Below, piece after piece: positions 1 to 5,724 of a stretch of DNA of 7,214 nucleotides. The DNA is from an uncultured Collinsella sp. (GTDB lineage: Bacteria > Actinomycetota > Coriobacteriia > Coriobacteriales > Coriobacteriaceae). The position numbers and the translations under genes are program-made. The stretch lies in NCBI GenBank assembly GCA_902494135.1, contig CABUSE010000067.1, positions 1 through 7,214 of the forward strand. The letters are read 5' to 3'. Every line of letters begins with the position of its first letter. Position 1 is the first letter of the stretch. The notes below the pieces were generated by a model, which worked only from the letters and a program-made list of their open reading frames with translations, made no database searches and was not told the DNA's origin.

Positions 1-74
1 AGGATGCGAGCCACGACGTCCACATACTGCTTGTGTACGCGCCGAGTTTTGCCGTCTGTCTGTCGATATTCCAT
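1..74 (-). CDS. Hypothetical protein, N-terminal fragment (gene runs off the left edge)
   Basis: Reading leftward from an ATG at 74-72, 24 complete codons stay open to the window edge and begin MEYRQTDGKTRRVHKQYVDV. The fragment is rich in Arg, Lys, Gln and Tyr and does not look like an out-of-frame translation. I do not recognise the family. A GGAGG (76-80 on this strand) lies only one base before the ATG, too close for normal Shine-Dalgarno use. An in-frame ATG at 95 exists but has no ribosome site. A promoter-like TTTACA/GATAAT pair ends just upstream and would place the transcript start at or next to the ATG, so a leaderless message is possible. The gene is divergent from the phosphate permease. 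It is real with moderate confidence; its function is unknown. Confidence 0.5.
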   Translation of the reverse strand, partial: MEYRQTDGKTRRVHKQYVDVVARI

Positions 75-81
75 GCCTCCT

Positions 82-111
82 ATTATCGAACGCATGTTTG
101 CATGTTGTAAA
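82..111 (-). promoter_or_regulatory. Candidate promoter for the left-edge minus-strand gene
   Basis: On the minus strand TTTACA (111-106) is followed after 18 bases by GATAAT (87-82). Both hexamers differ from the sigma-70 type consensus at only one or two positions. The expected start point, six to seven bases past the -10 box, falls at about 75-74, on the first base of the ATG. This is a motif match only. Confidence 0.4.
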
Positions 112-321
112 GCGAACAGGCTGTGGTTTTGGGGTGTTGGGGCGCGCACGTGTCCTCATGGTGTGTTAGCAAAAAGAGCACCCGCGGTCAACAGGGATAA
201 TATTCGATTTTAGTGCCAAAAAATTCACTGCTCCCATCAGAACTCGGTAAAGAAACCCGCAGGAGGTGATACGATTTATCATGTTTCTGTAACGTGCCTG
301 CAAACTTCGAGAAAGTCATAT
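112..321. other. Divergent intergenic region and long leader of the phosphate permease
   Basis: The non-coding space between the two divergent genes holds a GATAAT/TAATAT stretch (196-203) that could be a -10 element for the permease, but I see no convincing -35 at 16-18 bases. I also see no clear pair of direct repeats of Pho-box type. The strongest element is an extended Shine-Dalgarno sequence at 261-270, described separately. No tRNA or riboswitch fold was recognised by eye. Confidence 0.4.
261..270 (+). promoter_or_regulatory. Extended Shine-Dalgarno sequence far upstream of the permease ATG
   Basis: AGGAGGTGAT is fully complementary to the 3' end of bacterial 16S rRNA (the CCUCCU core plus flanking bases). 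It ends 51 bases before the permease ATG at 322. It could serve ATG 281, which reads only Met-Phe-Leu-stop. It could also serve an ATT at 274, seven bases past AGGAGG, which is in frame with the permease and open all the way to it. The ATG at 322 itself has only a weak GAGAAAG in front. Confidence 0.6.
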
Positions 322-1371
322 ATGGACGTAACGTTCTCAACCTTCCTCGGCCAACTTGTGTCGAACCCAGTCCTTGCCGTCACCGTGATCCTCGCGCTCG
401 GCGCCATCTTCGTCAATGGATGGACCGACGCACCCAACGCCATCGCGACCTGCGTCACTACGCGTTGCATGCCCGCCCGCACCGCCATTCTCATGAGTGC
501 CGCATTCAACTTCCTCGGCGTGCTCATCATGACGCACTTTAACGCGAGCGTCGCCAACACCATCTCCCATATTGTCGACTTTGGCGGAAACAGCACCATG
601 GCGCTCGCCTGCCTATGCGCGGCGCTGTTCTCCATCGTCGTCTACGGCGCCACAGCGTCGCGTTTTGGCATCCCCACCTCGCAAAGCCACAGCCTTATCG
701 CCGGCCTGACCGGTGCCGCCATCGCCCTCGGCGGTGCGAGCAGCGTCAACGTCCACGAGTGGATGAAGGTCATCTACGGCCTGGCGCTCTCCATCGGCCT
801 GGGCTTTGTCATGGGCTGGGTCCTGTGCAAGCTCGTCTCGATTCTTTTCGTCGCCGCCAACAGGCGACGTGCCAATGTCTTCTTTAAATACGCTCAGATC
901 GCGAGCGCTGCGGCCATGAGCTTTATGCACGGCGCGCAGGATGGACAGAAGTTCATCGGCGTGCTCTTTTTAGGCGTGGCCTTTGCCAGCGGCCAGACGA
1001 GCGTCGGCGATGCAGGCATCCCCATCTGGATTATGCTGCTGTGCTCGGCCACTATGGGCATCGGCACCAGCGTGGGCGGCGAGCGCATCATCAAGTCCGT
1101 CGGCCAGAGCATGGTTAAGCTCGAGAAGTATCAGGGCTTCTCTGCCGACCTCGCGGGTGCCGCGAACCTGCTGCTTGCCACCCTTACCGGCATCCCTGTG
1201 TCCTCCACGCACATCAAGACCTGCGCCATCATGGGCGTCGGTGCCGTCAAGCGCCTCTCGGCCATCAACTTCGGCGTCGTCAAGGACATGATGTTCACCT
1301 GGTTCTTCACCTTCCCCGCCTGCGGACTCATCAGCTTTGTCATGGCCAAGCTGTTCATGATGTTCATCTAG
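322..1371 (+). CDS. pit: Inorganic phosphate permease, PiT family
   Basis: This is an integral-membrane low-affinity phosphate transporter, expected to move phosphate (or metal-phosphate) into the cell coupled to an ion gradient. The 349-residue protein is hydrophobic throughout and has the internally duplicated PiT architecture. The first half contains NGWTDAPNAIAT at residues 32-43, the counterpart of the GANDVANA-type motif, and PTSQSHSLIAG at 118-128. The second half contains MHGAQDGQKFIGV from residue 202 and PVSSTHIKTCAIMG from residue 292. The acidic residue and Asn of the first motif (Asp36, Asn39) and the Asp of the second (Asp207) are present. The length is in the shorter, prokaryotic range. 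The ATG at 322 matches the usual N-terminus but has a weak ribosome site; an upstream non-standard start at 274 would add 16 residues. The DUF47 gene follows 67 bases downstream, the typical PiT partner, so the two are probably co-transcribed. Confidence 0.95.
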   Translation: MDVTFSTFLGQLVSNPVLAVTVILALGAIFVNGWTDAPNAIATCVTTRCMPARTAILMSAAFNFLGVLIMTHFNASVANTISHIVDFGGNSTMALACLCAALFSIVVYGATASRFGIPTSQSHSLIAGLTGAAIALGGASSVNVHEWMKVIYGLALSIGLGFVMGWVLCKLVSILFVAANRRRANVFFKYAQIASAAAMSFMHGAQDGQKFIGVLFLGVAFASGQTSVGDAGIPIWIMLLCSATMGIGTSVGGERIIKSVGQSMVKLEKYQGFSADLAGAANLLLATLTGIPVSSTHIKTCAIMGVGAVKRLSAINFGVVKDMMFTWFFTFPACGLISFVMAKLFMMFI

Positions 1372-1438
1372 TCAAACCGAGCGTCCATCCGGACCGTAAT
1401 ACTTCTCACACCCGTCTTCGCCTCGAAAGGACCCACTC

Positions 1439-2062
1439 ATGGCAAAGAAACCCGATTCGTTCTATTTTGACAACTACGTTGCCTGCGCCGACCTAGCCGT
1501 ACAGGCTGCCGAGCTGCTCACCAAGATTTTCGAGAACTTCGATCCCGCGAAGATTCACGATATGCTCGACAAGATGCACTCAATCGAGCATGCGGCCGAC
1601 AAGAAGCACCATGAGCTTGAAGACGCCCTGCTCACGGCCTTTATCACCCCGCTTGAGCGCGAGGACCTGGACCTGATGAGCTGCTCACTCGACACCGTGC
1701 TCGACCGTATCGAGGGCGTCGTGCAGCGCGTCTACTTCACCAACATCCAGAGCATCCATCCCGACGCCATCGTCATCGCCCACAAGGTGACTGACGCCTG
1801 CCGCGCCATGAAAGACCTGATGGTCGAGCTGCCCAACTACCGCAAGTCCAAGACCCTGCGCGAACTCGTCATCCAGATCAACACGATCGAGTCCGAGGCC
1901 GACGAGCTCTACATCAACGCTATGCGCAACCTGCATGTCAACGGCAAGGATCCGCTCGAGGTCATCGCCTGGCGCGACGTGTACGCCTTCCTGGAGTACT
2001 GCGCTGACTGCTGTGAGAATGTGGCCGATGTTGTGGATTCGATTGTCATGAAGAACAGTTAA
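1439..2062 (+). CDS. DUF47 (PhoU-like) PiT-accessory protein
   Basis: This is a cytoplasmic, all-helical protein of the DUF47/TIGR00153 family, distantly related to PhoU and usually encoded beside PiT permeases, where it is thought to modulate phosphate uptake. At 207 residues it has the normal family length. Family hallmarks visible are a His/Glu/Asp-rich helix near residues 48-60 (SIEHAADKKHHELE), the FITPLEREDL block (about 68-77), the DTVLDRIEG segment that follows, a repeated ESEADELY near 150, and the C-terminal WRDVYAFLEYCADCCENVADVVDSI. The acidic pairs in these helices are the metal-binding positions in PhoU-like folds. AAAGGA (1426-1431) sits seven bases before the ATG. The gene is co-directional with the permease and very likely in the same operon. 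Confidence 0.93.
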   Translation: MAKKPDSFYFDNYVACADLAVQAAELLTKIFENFDPAKIHDMLDKMHSIEHAADKKHHELEDALLTAFITPLEREDLDLMSCSLDTVLDRIEGVVQRVYFTNIQSIHPDAIVIAHKVTDACRAMKDLMVELPNYRKSKTLRELVIQINTIESEADELYINAMRNLHVNGKDPLEVIAWRDVYAFLEYCADCCENVADVVDSIVMKNS

Positions 2063-2067
2063 TTGGG

Positions 2068-2178
2068 GGTACGTGTCCCGGCGGTCGCGGGCCCGGCCAC
2101 TAATAACCTTTTTCACTCCGGCTGCAAGCAGAGTCGTTCAAAAGGTTATTAGTGGCCGGGCCCGCTCCCTTACGTACC
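2068..2178. repeat. Long inverted repeat with a perfect 26-bp stem
   Basis: The left arm at 2087-2112 and the right arm at 2140-2165 are exact reverse complements over 26 bases, separated by 27 bases. A second 7-bp pairing, GGTACGT (2068-2074) with ACGTACC (2172-2178), encloses them. The arms are GC-rich outside (GGGCCCGGCC) and AT-rich towards the loop. It begins five bases after the DUF47 stop. No T-run follows either arm outward, so it is not a textbook rho-independent terminator. It may still end or stabilise the pit transcript, or it may be a dispersed palindromic element. Confidence 0.85.
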
Positions 2179-2188
2179 ACCATTGGGA

Positions 2189-2325
2189 ACTTTGGCTGAT
2201 AGTTATAGCGCAATGGGGGTTTGGCTGAAGGGACCTTTGGTATCCGTTCGGACACTTTGGCCCTCGATGAGCGTTTGGCTGATTGCTGCTTTGGGTACTG
2301 TTTGGGTTACTTTGGGTTTGTTTGA
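2189..2325 (+). repeat. Irregular array of TTTGG motifs upstream of the nitroreductase
   Basis: TTTGG starts at 2191, 2220, 2236, 2256, 2274, 2290, 2301 and 2311, followed by a TTTGA at 2321. The intervals are 29, 16, 20, 18, 16, 11, 10 and 10. Three copies extend to TTTGGCTGA (2191, 2220, 2274), and the last ones are TTTGGGT units about 10 bases apart. The stretch is G/T-rich on this strand, unlike the rest of the window. It occupies most of the space between the palindrome and the nitroreductase ribosome site. No good promoter hexamer pair was found in it. Confidence 0.5.
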
Positions 2326-2348
2326 TTTTTAATTGTTGGAGGGCTTGT

Positions 2349-2879
2349 ATGTCTTATTTGGATCTGGCTCGGGGTCGGTATTCTTGTCGTGAATTTCAGG
2401 ATCGTTCTGTTGAGCAAGCTGTTGTGGATGCCATTGTTGAGGCTGGGCGTATTGCTCCTTCTGCTTGTAATAATCATCCGACCCGCGTGATGGTGCTTGA
2501 TACTCCGGAGTTGTTGGAGAAGGCTGCTGCTTGTCAGCCGCGCTTTGCTCGTGATGGATCTATCTTTGGAGCTCCGCTTATCTTTCTTATTTGCAGCGTT
2601 ACCGATGATGCTTGGGTGCGCCCGTATGATCAGATGAACTCGAGTGCCATCGATACTTCGATCGTCTGCGATCAGATGATGATGGAGGCCACCGAGCATG
2701 GCCTGGGAACGTGCTGGATATGCCATTTTAAGCCCGAGGTGGCACAAGAGCAGTTCAATCTGCCCAAGGGCGTCTATCCCTATCATATGCTCGTCTGTGG
2801 CTATCCCGCCGACCACATCGCCGATCCCGAGCATCGCGAGGCCCGTACCATTCCCCTCTCCGACTTCCTCCTCAAGTAG
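2349..2879 (+). CDS. Nitroreductase family protein
   Basis: This is an FMN-dependent oxidoreductase of the nitroreductase superfamily; the natural substrate cannot be told from sequence. The 176-residue protein opens with the family's flavin-phosphate binding segment, R10-Y-S12-C-R14. It continues with GRIAPSACNNHP (about 33-44), a middle segment with DTSIVCDQMMMEATEHGLGTCWI containing G118-L-G-T-C-W, and ends with a LVCGYPAD segment followed by a P-L-S-D-F type tail. The chosen ATG at 2349 has GGAGGG (2338-2343) five bases ahead. The frame is open further upstream to a TTG at 2283, but that would add a 22-residue hydrophobic stretch foreign to this soluble family. Codon use is mosaic: of the first 44 codons 30 end in T and one in C, while of the last 42 codons 25 end in C. 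A strong terminator follows. It appears monocistronic. Confidence 0.9.
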   Translation: MSYLDLARGRYSCREFQDRSVEQAVVDAIVEAGRIAPSACNNHPTRVMVLDTPELLEKAAACQPRFARDGSIFGAPLIFLICSVTDDAWVRPYDQMNSSAIDTSIVCDQMMMEATEHGLGTCWICHFKPEVAQEQFNLPKGVYPYHMLVCGYPADHIADPEHREARTIPLSDFLLK

Positions 2880-2926
2880 ATTTTGGGACATGCCCTAAAA
2901 CCTATCCTTGACCGCTCACCGGTTCG

Positions 2927-2964
2927 CCGAGTTCTGCGCCACTATGTGCAGGGCTCGGTTTTTT
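2927..2964 (+). terminator. Rho-independent terminator of the nitroreductase gene
   Basis: CCGAG (2927-2931) pairs with CTCGG (2954-2958). The stem continues through two G-U pairs into CTGC/GCAG (2934-2937 with 2948-2951) and is closed by a short loop. Six T residues (2959-2964) follow directly. It lies 47 bases past the nitroreductase stop. Confidence 0.85.
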
Positions 2965-2989
2965 ATGTTGCGCGCCCCGGTACAGTCAT

Positions 2990-3019
2990 AAAAAAGGACC
3001 CGCAAGCTGCGGGTCCTTT
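2990..3019 (-). terminator. Rho-independent terminator of the divIVA transcript
   Basis: GGACCCGC (2996-3003) and GCGGGTCC (3009-3016) form an 8-bp GC-rich stem with a 5-base loop, extended by A-T pairs to 2993-3019. Read on the minus strand, the stem is followed by a run of T (complement of the A-run 2990-2995). It lies about 27 bases past the divIVA stop. The stem could also act weakly on the plus strand as a backup to the terminator at 2927-2964. Confidence 0.88.
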
Positions 3020-3045
3020 CTAGGCACTAAATTGTAGGCCGAATG

Positions 3046-3720
3046 TTAGTCCAGGTCGTCGGCAGCGAAGTTGTCGATCGGGGCGAAGGGATCGGCCACG
3101 GGGACAACCGGGTCAGCGACGGGCAGCGGCTCGGCGGGAACAGTCACCGCAGGAGAAGCGGCGGAACCGACCGGCGTGGAGGCCATGAGGTCGGCCGGGA
3201 AGGAGTTTTGGGCATCGTCCATGAAGTGCTGGATGAGCTTGAGGTACTCGGCCTTGAACTCCTCACGGGAAGCCTTGAGACGATCGATCTCCTCGAGCTC
3301 GGCCTGCTTCTCGGTCAGAGCCTGGCGGATAACCTCGCGTGCCTTGGCGTCAGCCTCGTTGCGGATACGCTCAGCGTTCTCATTGGCATCGTTGACGATG
3401 GTCTCAGCGGTCTGCTGGGCAGCGATCAGGGCAGCGGAAATCTGGCGCTCCTGAGCGGAGAAATCAGGAGCGGGAGCAGCCACGGGGGCGGCAGGAACGG
3501 CCTGGGCGGGGGCATCCTGAGCCTGGGCAAGCTGAGCCTGCGCATCGGCAAGCTGCTGCTCGGTAGCAGTCAGACGACCCTTAAGGTCGACGATCTTAGC
3601 GAGCATAGCGTCAACCTCAGAGGACAGCGTCTCCAAGAAGACGTCGACCTCGGCAGGATCGTAGCCACGCTTGGCCTCAGAGAAAGTCTGAGCCTGGATG
3701 TCTGCAGGGGTAATAGCCAT
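3046..3720 (-). CDS. divIVA: DivIVA-domain cell-division / polar-growth scaffold protein
   Basis: DivIVA proteins coat negatively curved membrane at poles and septa and recruit division or wall-growth machinery (Wag31 in other actinobacteria). The N-terminal membrane-binding signature is clear: ITPADIQ at residues 3-9, then KRGYDPAEVDVFL at 17-29. It is followed by a long helical, Ala/Gln/Glu-rich region with heptad character, predicted to be coiled coil and interrupted near residues 70-90 by a PAQAVPAAPVAAPAP linker. The last 40 or so residues are Pro/Val/Ala/Asp-rich with a repeated PVADP and no charge-rich helix. AAGGAGA lies just upstream of the ATG at 3720. The gene follows yggT by 61 bases and ends at a terminator, so it is likely the last gene of the yggS-sepF-yggT-divIVA unit. 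The family is certain; the exact role in this organism is inferred. Confidence 0.93.
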   Translation of the reverse strand: MAITPADIQAQTFSEAKRGYDPAEVDVFLETLSSEVDAMLAKIVDLKGRLTATEQQLADAQAQLAQAQDAPAQAVPAAPVAAPAPDFSAQERQISAALIAAQQTAETIVNDANENAERIRNEADAKAREVIRQALTEKQAELEEIDRLKASREEFKAEYLKLIQHFMDDAQNSFPADLMASTPVGSAASPAVTVPAEPLPVADPVVPVADPFAPIDNFAADDLD

Positions 3721-3781
3721 AACAAGTCTCCTTTTTCATCGCCTCGGCGCTACACGCCCGACGTAAGTTACTAAGTCAGTT

Positions 3782-4063
3782 CTACACGAGTATACCTATA
3801 AGAAGCTGCAGAACCAGCCTCTGCACCAACTGCAACGCAATAATCGCAACGACCGGCGAAAAATCGATACCGCCCATCGGCGGGATGAAACGACGGAACA
3901 GGTTGAGCCACGGACCGCACACGCTATCAAGCACCGCGGCAATATCCTGAAGCAAACCACCCTGCTTCATGGGAATCCACGTCATAAAGCAGTAGACAAC
4001 AATAAGCGTGGAATAGAAGTTGAACAGCGTGTTGACCAGCTGGACGATAGTGTAGATGTTGAT
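3782..4063 (-). CDS. yggT: YggT/YlmG family membrane protein with a non-standard start
   Basis: This small membrane protein belongs to the YggT (YlmG) family, which is linked to division and membrane organisation in Gram-positives and has no settled biochemical role. Visible are a first membrane segment (IVQLVNTLFNFYSTLIVVYCF), the conserved loop ending PWLNLFRRFIPPMGGIDFSP, and a second membrane segment (VVAIIALQLVQRLVLQLLIGIL) at the C-terminus. The family core requires the first segment, yet the only ATG in frame (3985) lies after it. Between that ATG and the in-frame sepF stop (4085-4087) there is no ATG, GTG or TTG. I place the start at ATC 4063-4061, six bases after GAGGAG (4075-4070), giving 93 residues. 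ATT at 4069 or a CTG at 4039 are alternatives. The minimum ORF is 3782-3985. Gene identity is strong; the start is uncertain. Confidence 0.82.
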   Translation of the reverse strand: MNIYTIVQLVNTLFNFYSTLIVVYCFMTWIPMKQGGLLQDIAAVLDSVCGPWLNLFRRFIPPMGGIDFSPVVAIIALQLVQRLVLQLLIGILV

Positions 4064-4084
4064 GGGAATCTCCTCGTCTTGTCT

Positions 4085-4807
4085 TTACTTAAGGTAGCCG
4101 TCCGCACGAAGCTTCTTGAGATCGGAATCTTTGACCTCGCAACCGGCGGGCAGCACCATGAACACGCGGTCGCCCACCTCCTTGACCGTGGCACCCAGAC
4201 CGCAGGCAAAGCCGTAAGAGAAGTCCAAGACGCGCTTGGCAACTTCGGTGCGTACGCCCACAAAAATCAGTGCGACAGGCTGCTTGGTGCGAACGCGGCG
4301 CACCACGGTCTCCACGTCGTCATAGCTCTCGGGGCGCAGGACATAGGCCGGCAGCTGCGGTGTGGCGTTGATGATATTGCTCGCATAGGCCGAGGCATCG
4401 CTCGGTGCAGGCGCGGGCGCAGCGGCGGCACGGGCGCGGGTGTTCTCGGCGTAGCTCGACGGCGTGTCATAGGCACCAGGACGATAACCGCTCGCAACAC
4501 TGTCCTGCGAGCGCGAAGGCGGATTATACGTCGTGGCATGGCGGGAGTCATCGCCGACCAGCTGACCGGAGCGCGTATACACGGCAACCGACTCAGCTTC
4601 ACCGCGGCGCGTCTGACCAAGCAGGCCGTTGCTCGGCTCGTCTTGGGTGTAGAAGCCCTCGCCCGAAGCACCGCTGTAGCCGTTGCCCTGATAACTATCG
4701 TCATAGCCGTCATCGTAGCCGTAGTCGTCGTCCTGGCCATAACCCTGGTCGTAACCCTGCTGGCCGCCCAGGTGCATTTTATTTTTAATCTCGTCAAGGA
4801 AGCCCAT
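4085..4807 (-). CDS. sepF: SepF cell-division protein with Tyr/Gly-rich linker
   Basis: SepF tethers FtsZ to the membrane at the septum. The N-terminus MGFLDEIKNKMHLGG fits the short amphipathic membrane-binding helix. The conserved SepF globular domain spans about residues 152-240 (LPAYVLRPESYDDVETVV, then QPVALIFVG, then VLDFSYGFACGLGATV and GDRVFMVLP), the part that polymerises and binds FtsZ in studied homologues. Between them lies a long disordered linker. Residues 14-46 are striking, with seven Tyr spaced among Gly, Asp and Gln, followed by Ser/Arg- and Ala/Pro-rich stretches. At 240 residues it is longer than Bacillus SepF, and the extra length is in the linker. The ATG at 4807 has GAGAGGA in front and starts the amphipathic helix; the frame is open further upstream to 4858, but that part has no family likeness. 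It lies 60 bases after yggS, and its stop is in frame with yggT. Confidence 0.93.
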   Translation of the reverse strand: MGFLDEIKNKMHLGGQQGYDQGYGQDDDYGYDDGYDDSYQGNGYSGASGEGFYTQDEPSNGLLGQTRRGEAESVAVYTRSGQLVGDDSRHATTYNPPSRSQDSVASGYRPGAYDTPSSYAENTRARAAAAPAPAPSDASAYASNIINATPQLPAYVLRPESYDDVETVVRRVRTKQPVALIFVGVRTEVAKRVLDFSYGFACGLGATVKEVGDRVFMVLPAGCEVKDSDLKKLRADGYLK

Positions 4808-4867
4808 GGTTGTGTCCTCTCGCGGTTTAGTGCAGGCGCCCCGATAATCAGTGCGCACTTCAGAGCC

Positions 4868-5605
4868 TTATTTTACTGCAAACTCCGGGCTAAATACTAC
4901 CCTGCCCAGGCGAACGAGCGTAGAGCCCTCCTCAAGGGCAGACTCAAAGTCCTCGCTCATGCCGCAGGAAAGCTCAGGCAGGTTCAAATCGGGATGCGCC
5001 GCCTCCAGCTCATCCCTCAGCTCACGAAGCCCCGCAAAGGTGCGGCGTGCCACATCCTTATTCCCCCGGGGCGCCATAGTCATAAGCCCCTGCACGCAAA
5101 TTCCCTCAAGTTCCGCAAGCTCACCCGCGGCGGCGCGAATCTCATCGGGCGAAAAGCCTCCCTTCGACTCCTCACCACTCACATTGACCTCGATGAGCAC
5201 ACGCTGGGGGCCGGCGAGCTCGCCTGCCTCAATCTTGCGGACAGCACGGCTCGAGATCGCCTGCGCCAGATGCAGCGAACCCACCGAGTGAATCAGCTCG
5301 GCTGAGCCCAGCACCGCATTGATCTTATTGGTCTGCAGGTTGCCGATCATATCGAAGCGTACCTCGGGCAGCTCCGGATGCTCCGCCAGACCCGTGAGCT
5401 TGCGAACCAGCTCCTGCGGGCGGTTCTCGGCAAAATGGCGATACCCCGCCTGGATGGCGGCAACGGTCTCATCGACACCAACGGTCTTGGACACGGCAAT
5501 GAGGCGCGCGGCGTCGTGGGGACGGCCTGCGCGATCGAGCGCCGCATAAAAACGTTCCAGAATCTGCTCGCGGCGAGCGCGCATCAAGTCCAAATAGTTA
5601 TCCAT
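4868..5605 (-). CDS. yggS: YggS/YlmE family PLP-homeostasis protein
   Basis: This cytoplasmic pyridoxal-5'-phosphate-binding protein of the YggS/PROSC (YBL036C) family keeps free PLP and amino-acid pools in balance; it is not a known racemase. The cofactor lysine is Lys40 in LIAVSKTVG. Other family blocks are FAENRPQEL, FDMIGNLQTNKI, HSVGSLHLAQAI, EVNVSGEESKGGF, GLMTMAPRG and, at the end, LSCGMSEDFESALEEGSTLVRLGRVVF, which contains the phosphate-binding Ser/Gly region. The length of 245 residues is normal. The ATG at 5605 has GGAGG nine bases ahead; the frame is open upstream to 5689, but those 28 codons cross the hairpin and have no family likeness. It is the first gene of the division block and probably of its transcript, 119 bases after phoU. 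Confidence 0.94.
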   Translation of the reverse strand: MDNYLDLMRARREQILERFYAALDRAGRPHDAARLIAVSKTVGVDETVAAIQAGYRHFAENRPQELVRKLTGLAEHPELPEVRFDMIGNLQTNKINAVLGSAELIHSVGSLHLAQAISSRAVRKIEAGELAGPQRVLIEVNVSGEESKGGFSPDEIRAAAGELAELEGICVQGLMTMAPRGNKDVARRTFAGLRELRDELEAAHPDLNLPELSCGMSEDFESALEEGSTLVRLGRVVFSPEFAVK

Positions 5606-5655
5606 TGCTAATCGCCTCCGCTGACAGCCAAACAAGTAGTCCCATGCTAACGCAA

Positions 5656-5687
5656 GAGCGCGGCCCCGCATGTGCAAGGCCGCGCTC
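5656..5687. terminator. GC-rich hairpin between phoU and yggS (possible weak terminator)
   Basis: GAGCGCGGCC (5656-5665) and GGCCGCGCTC (5678-5687) are a perfect 10-bp inverted repeat with a 12-base loop. On the minus strand the stem is followed by TTGCGTTAGC, which is only slightly T-rich, so termination after phoU may be partial or rho-assisted. It lies 38 bases past the phoU stop and 51 bases before the yggS start. Confidence 0.5.
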
Positions 5688-5724
5688 ACTTAGGTATTTA
5701 CAATCTTTCGACGAACGGGGTTAC

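Noticed and set aside
4..213. 69-codon open frame on the plus strand in the left intergenic region
   Set aside because: It overlaps the start and promoter of the divergent gene, has no ribosome site, and its Cys/Arg-rich translation resembles nothing known to me.
294..542. GTG-started 82-codon frame overlapping the permease start, possibly the user of the strong upstream ribosome site
   Set aside because: It is out of frame with the permease and its Arg/His/Pro-rich translation is a frame shadow. The ribosome site would be 23 or more bases away.
2087..2165. Long palindrome as a classical rho-independent terminator for pit-DUF47
   Set aside because: The stem is unusually long and no T-run follows on either strand. 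It is kept as a repeat of unknown function.
2189..2325. TTTGG array as a CRISPR or regular tandem repeat
   Set aside because: The units are only five to nine bases long with uneven spacing, and there are no spacers of constant length.
2283..2348. 22-residue hydrophobic N-terminal extension of the nitroreductase from TTG 2283 (possible membrane anchor)
   Set aside because: The residues simply translate the TTTGGG repeat DNA. The ATG at 2349 has GGAGGG at a good distance and gives the normal nitroreductase start.
3043..3774. 243-codon plus-strand open frame opposite divIVA
   Set aside because: It is antisense to a confident DivIVA gene and runs through its ribosome site and stop. The Leu/Gly/Ser-rich composition is typical of a reverse reading of coiled-coil codons.
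4079..5305. 408-codon plus-strand open frame opposite yggT, sepF and yggS
   Set aside because: It is antisense to three clear family genes. The low-complexity translation arises from the mirrored codon bias, and it has no ribosome site.
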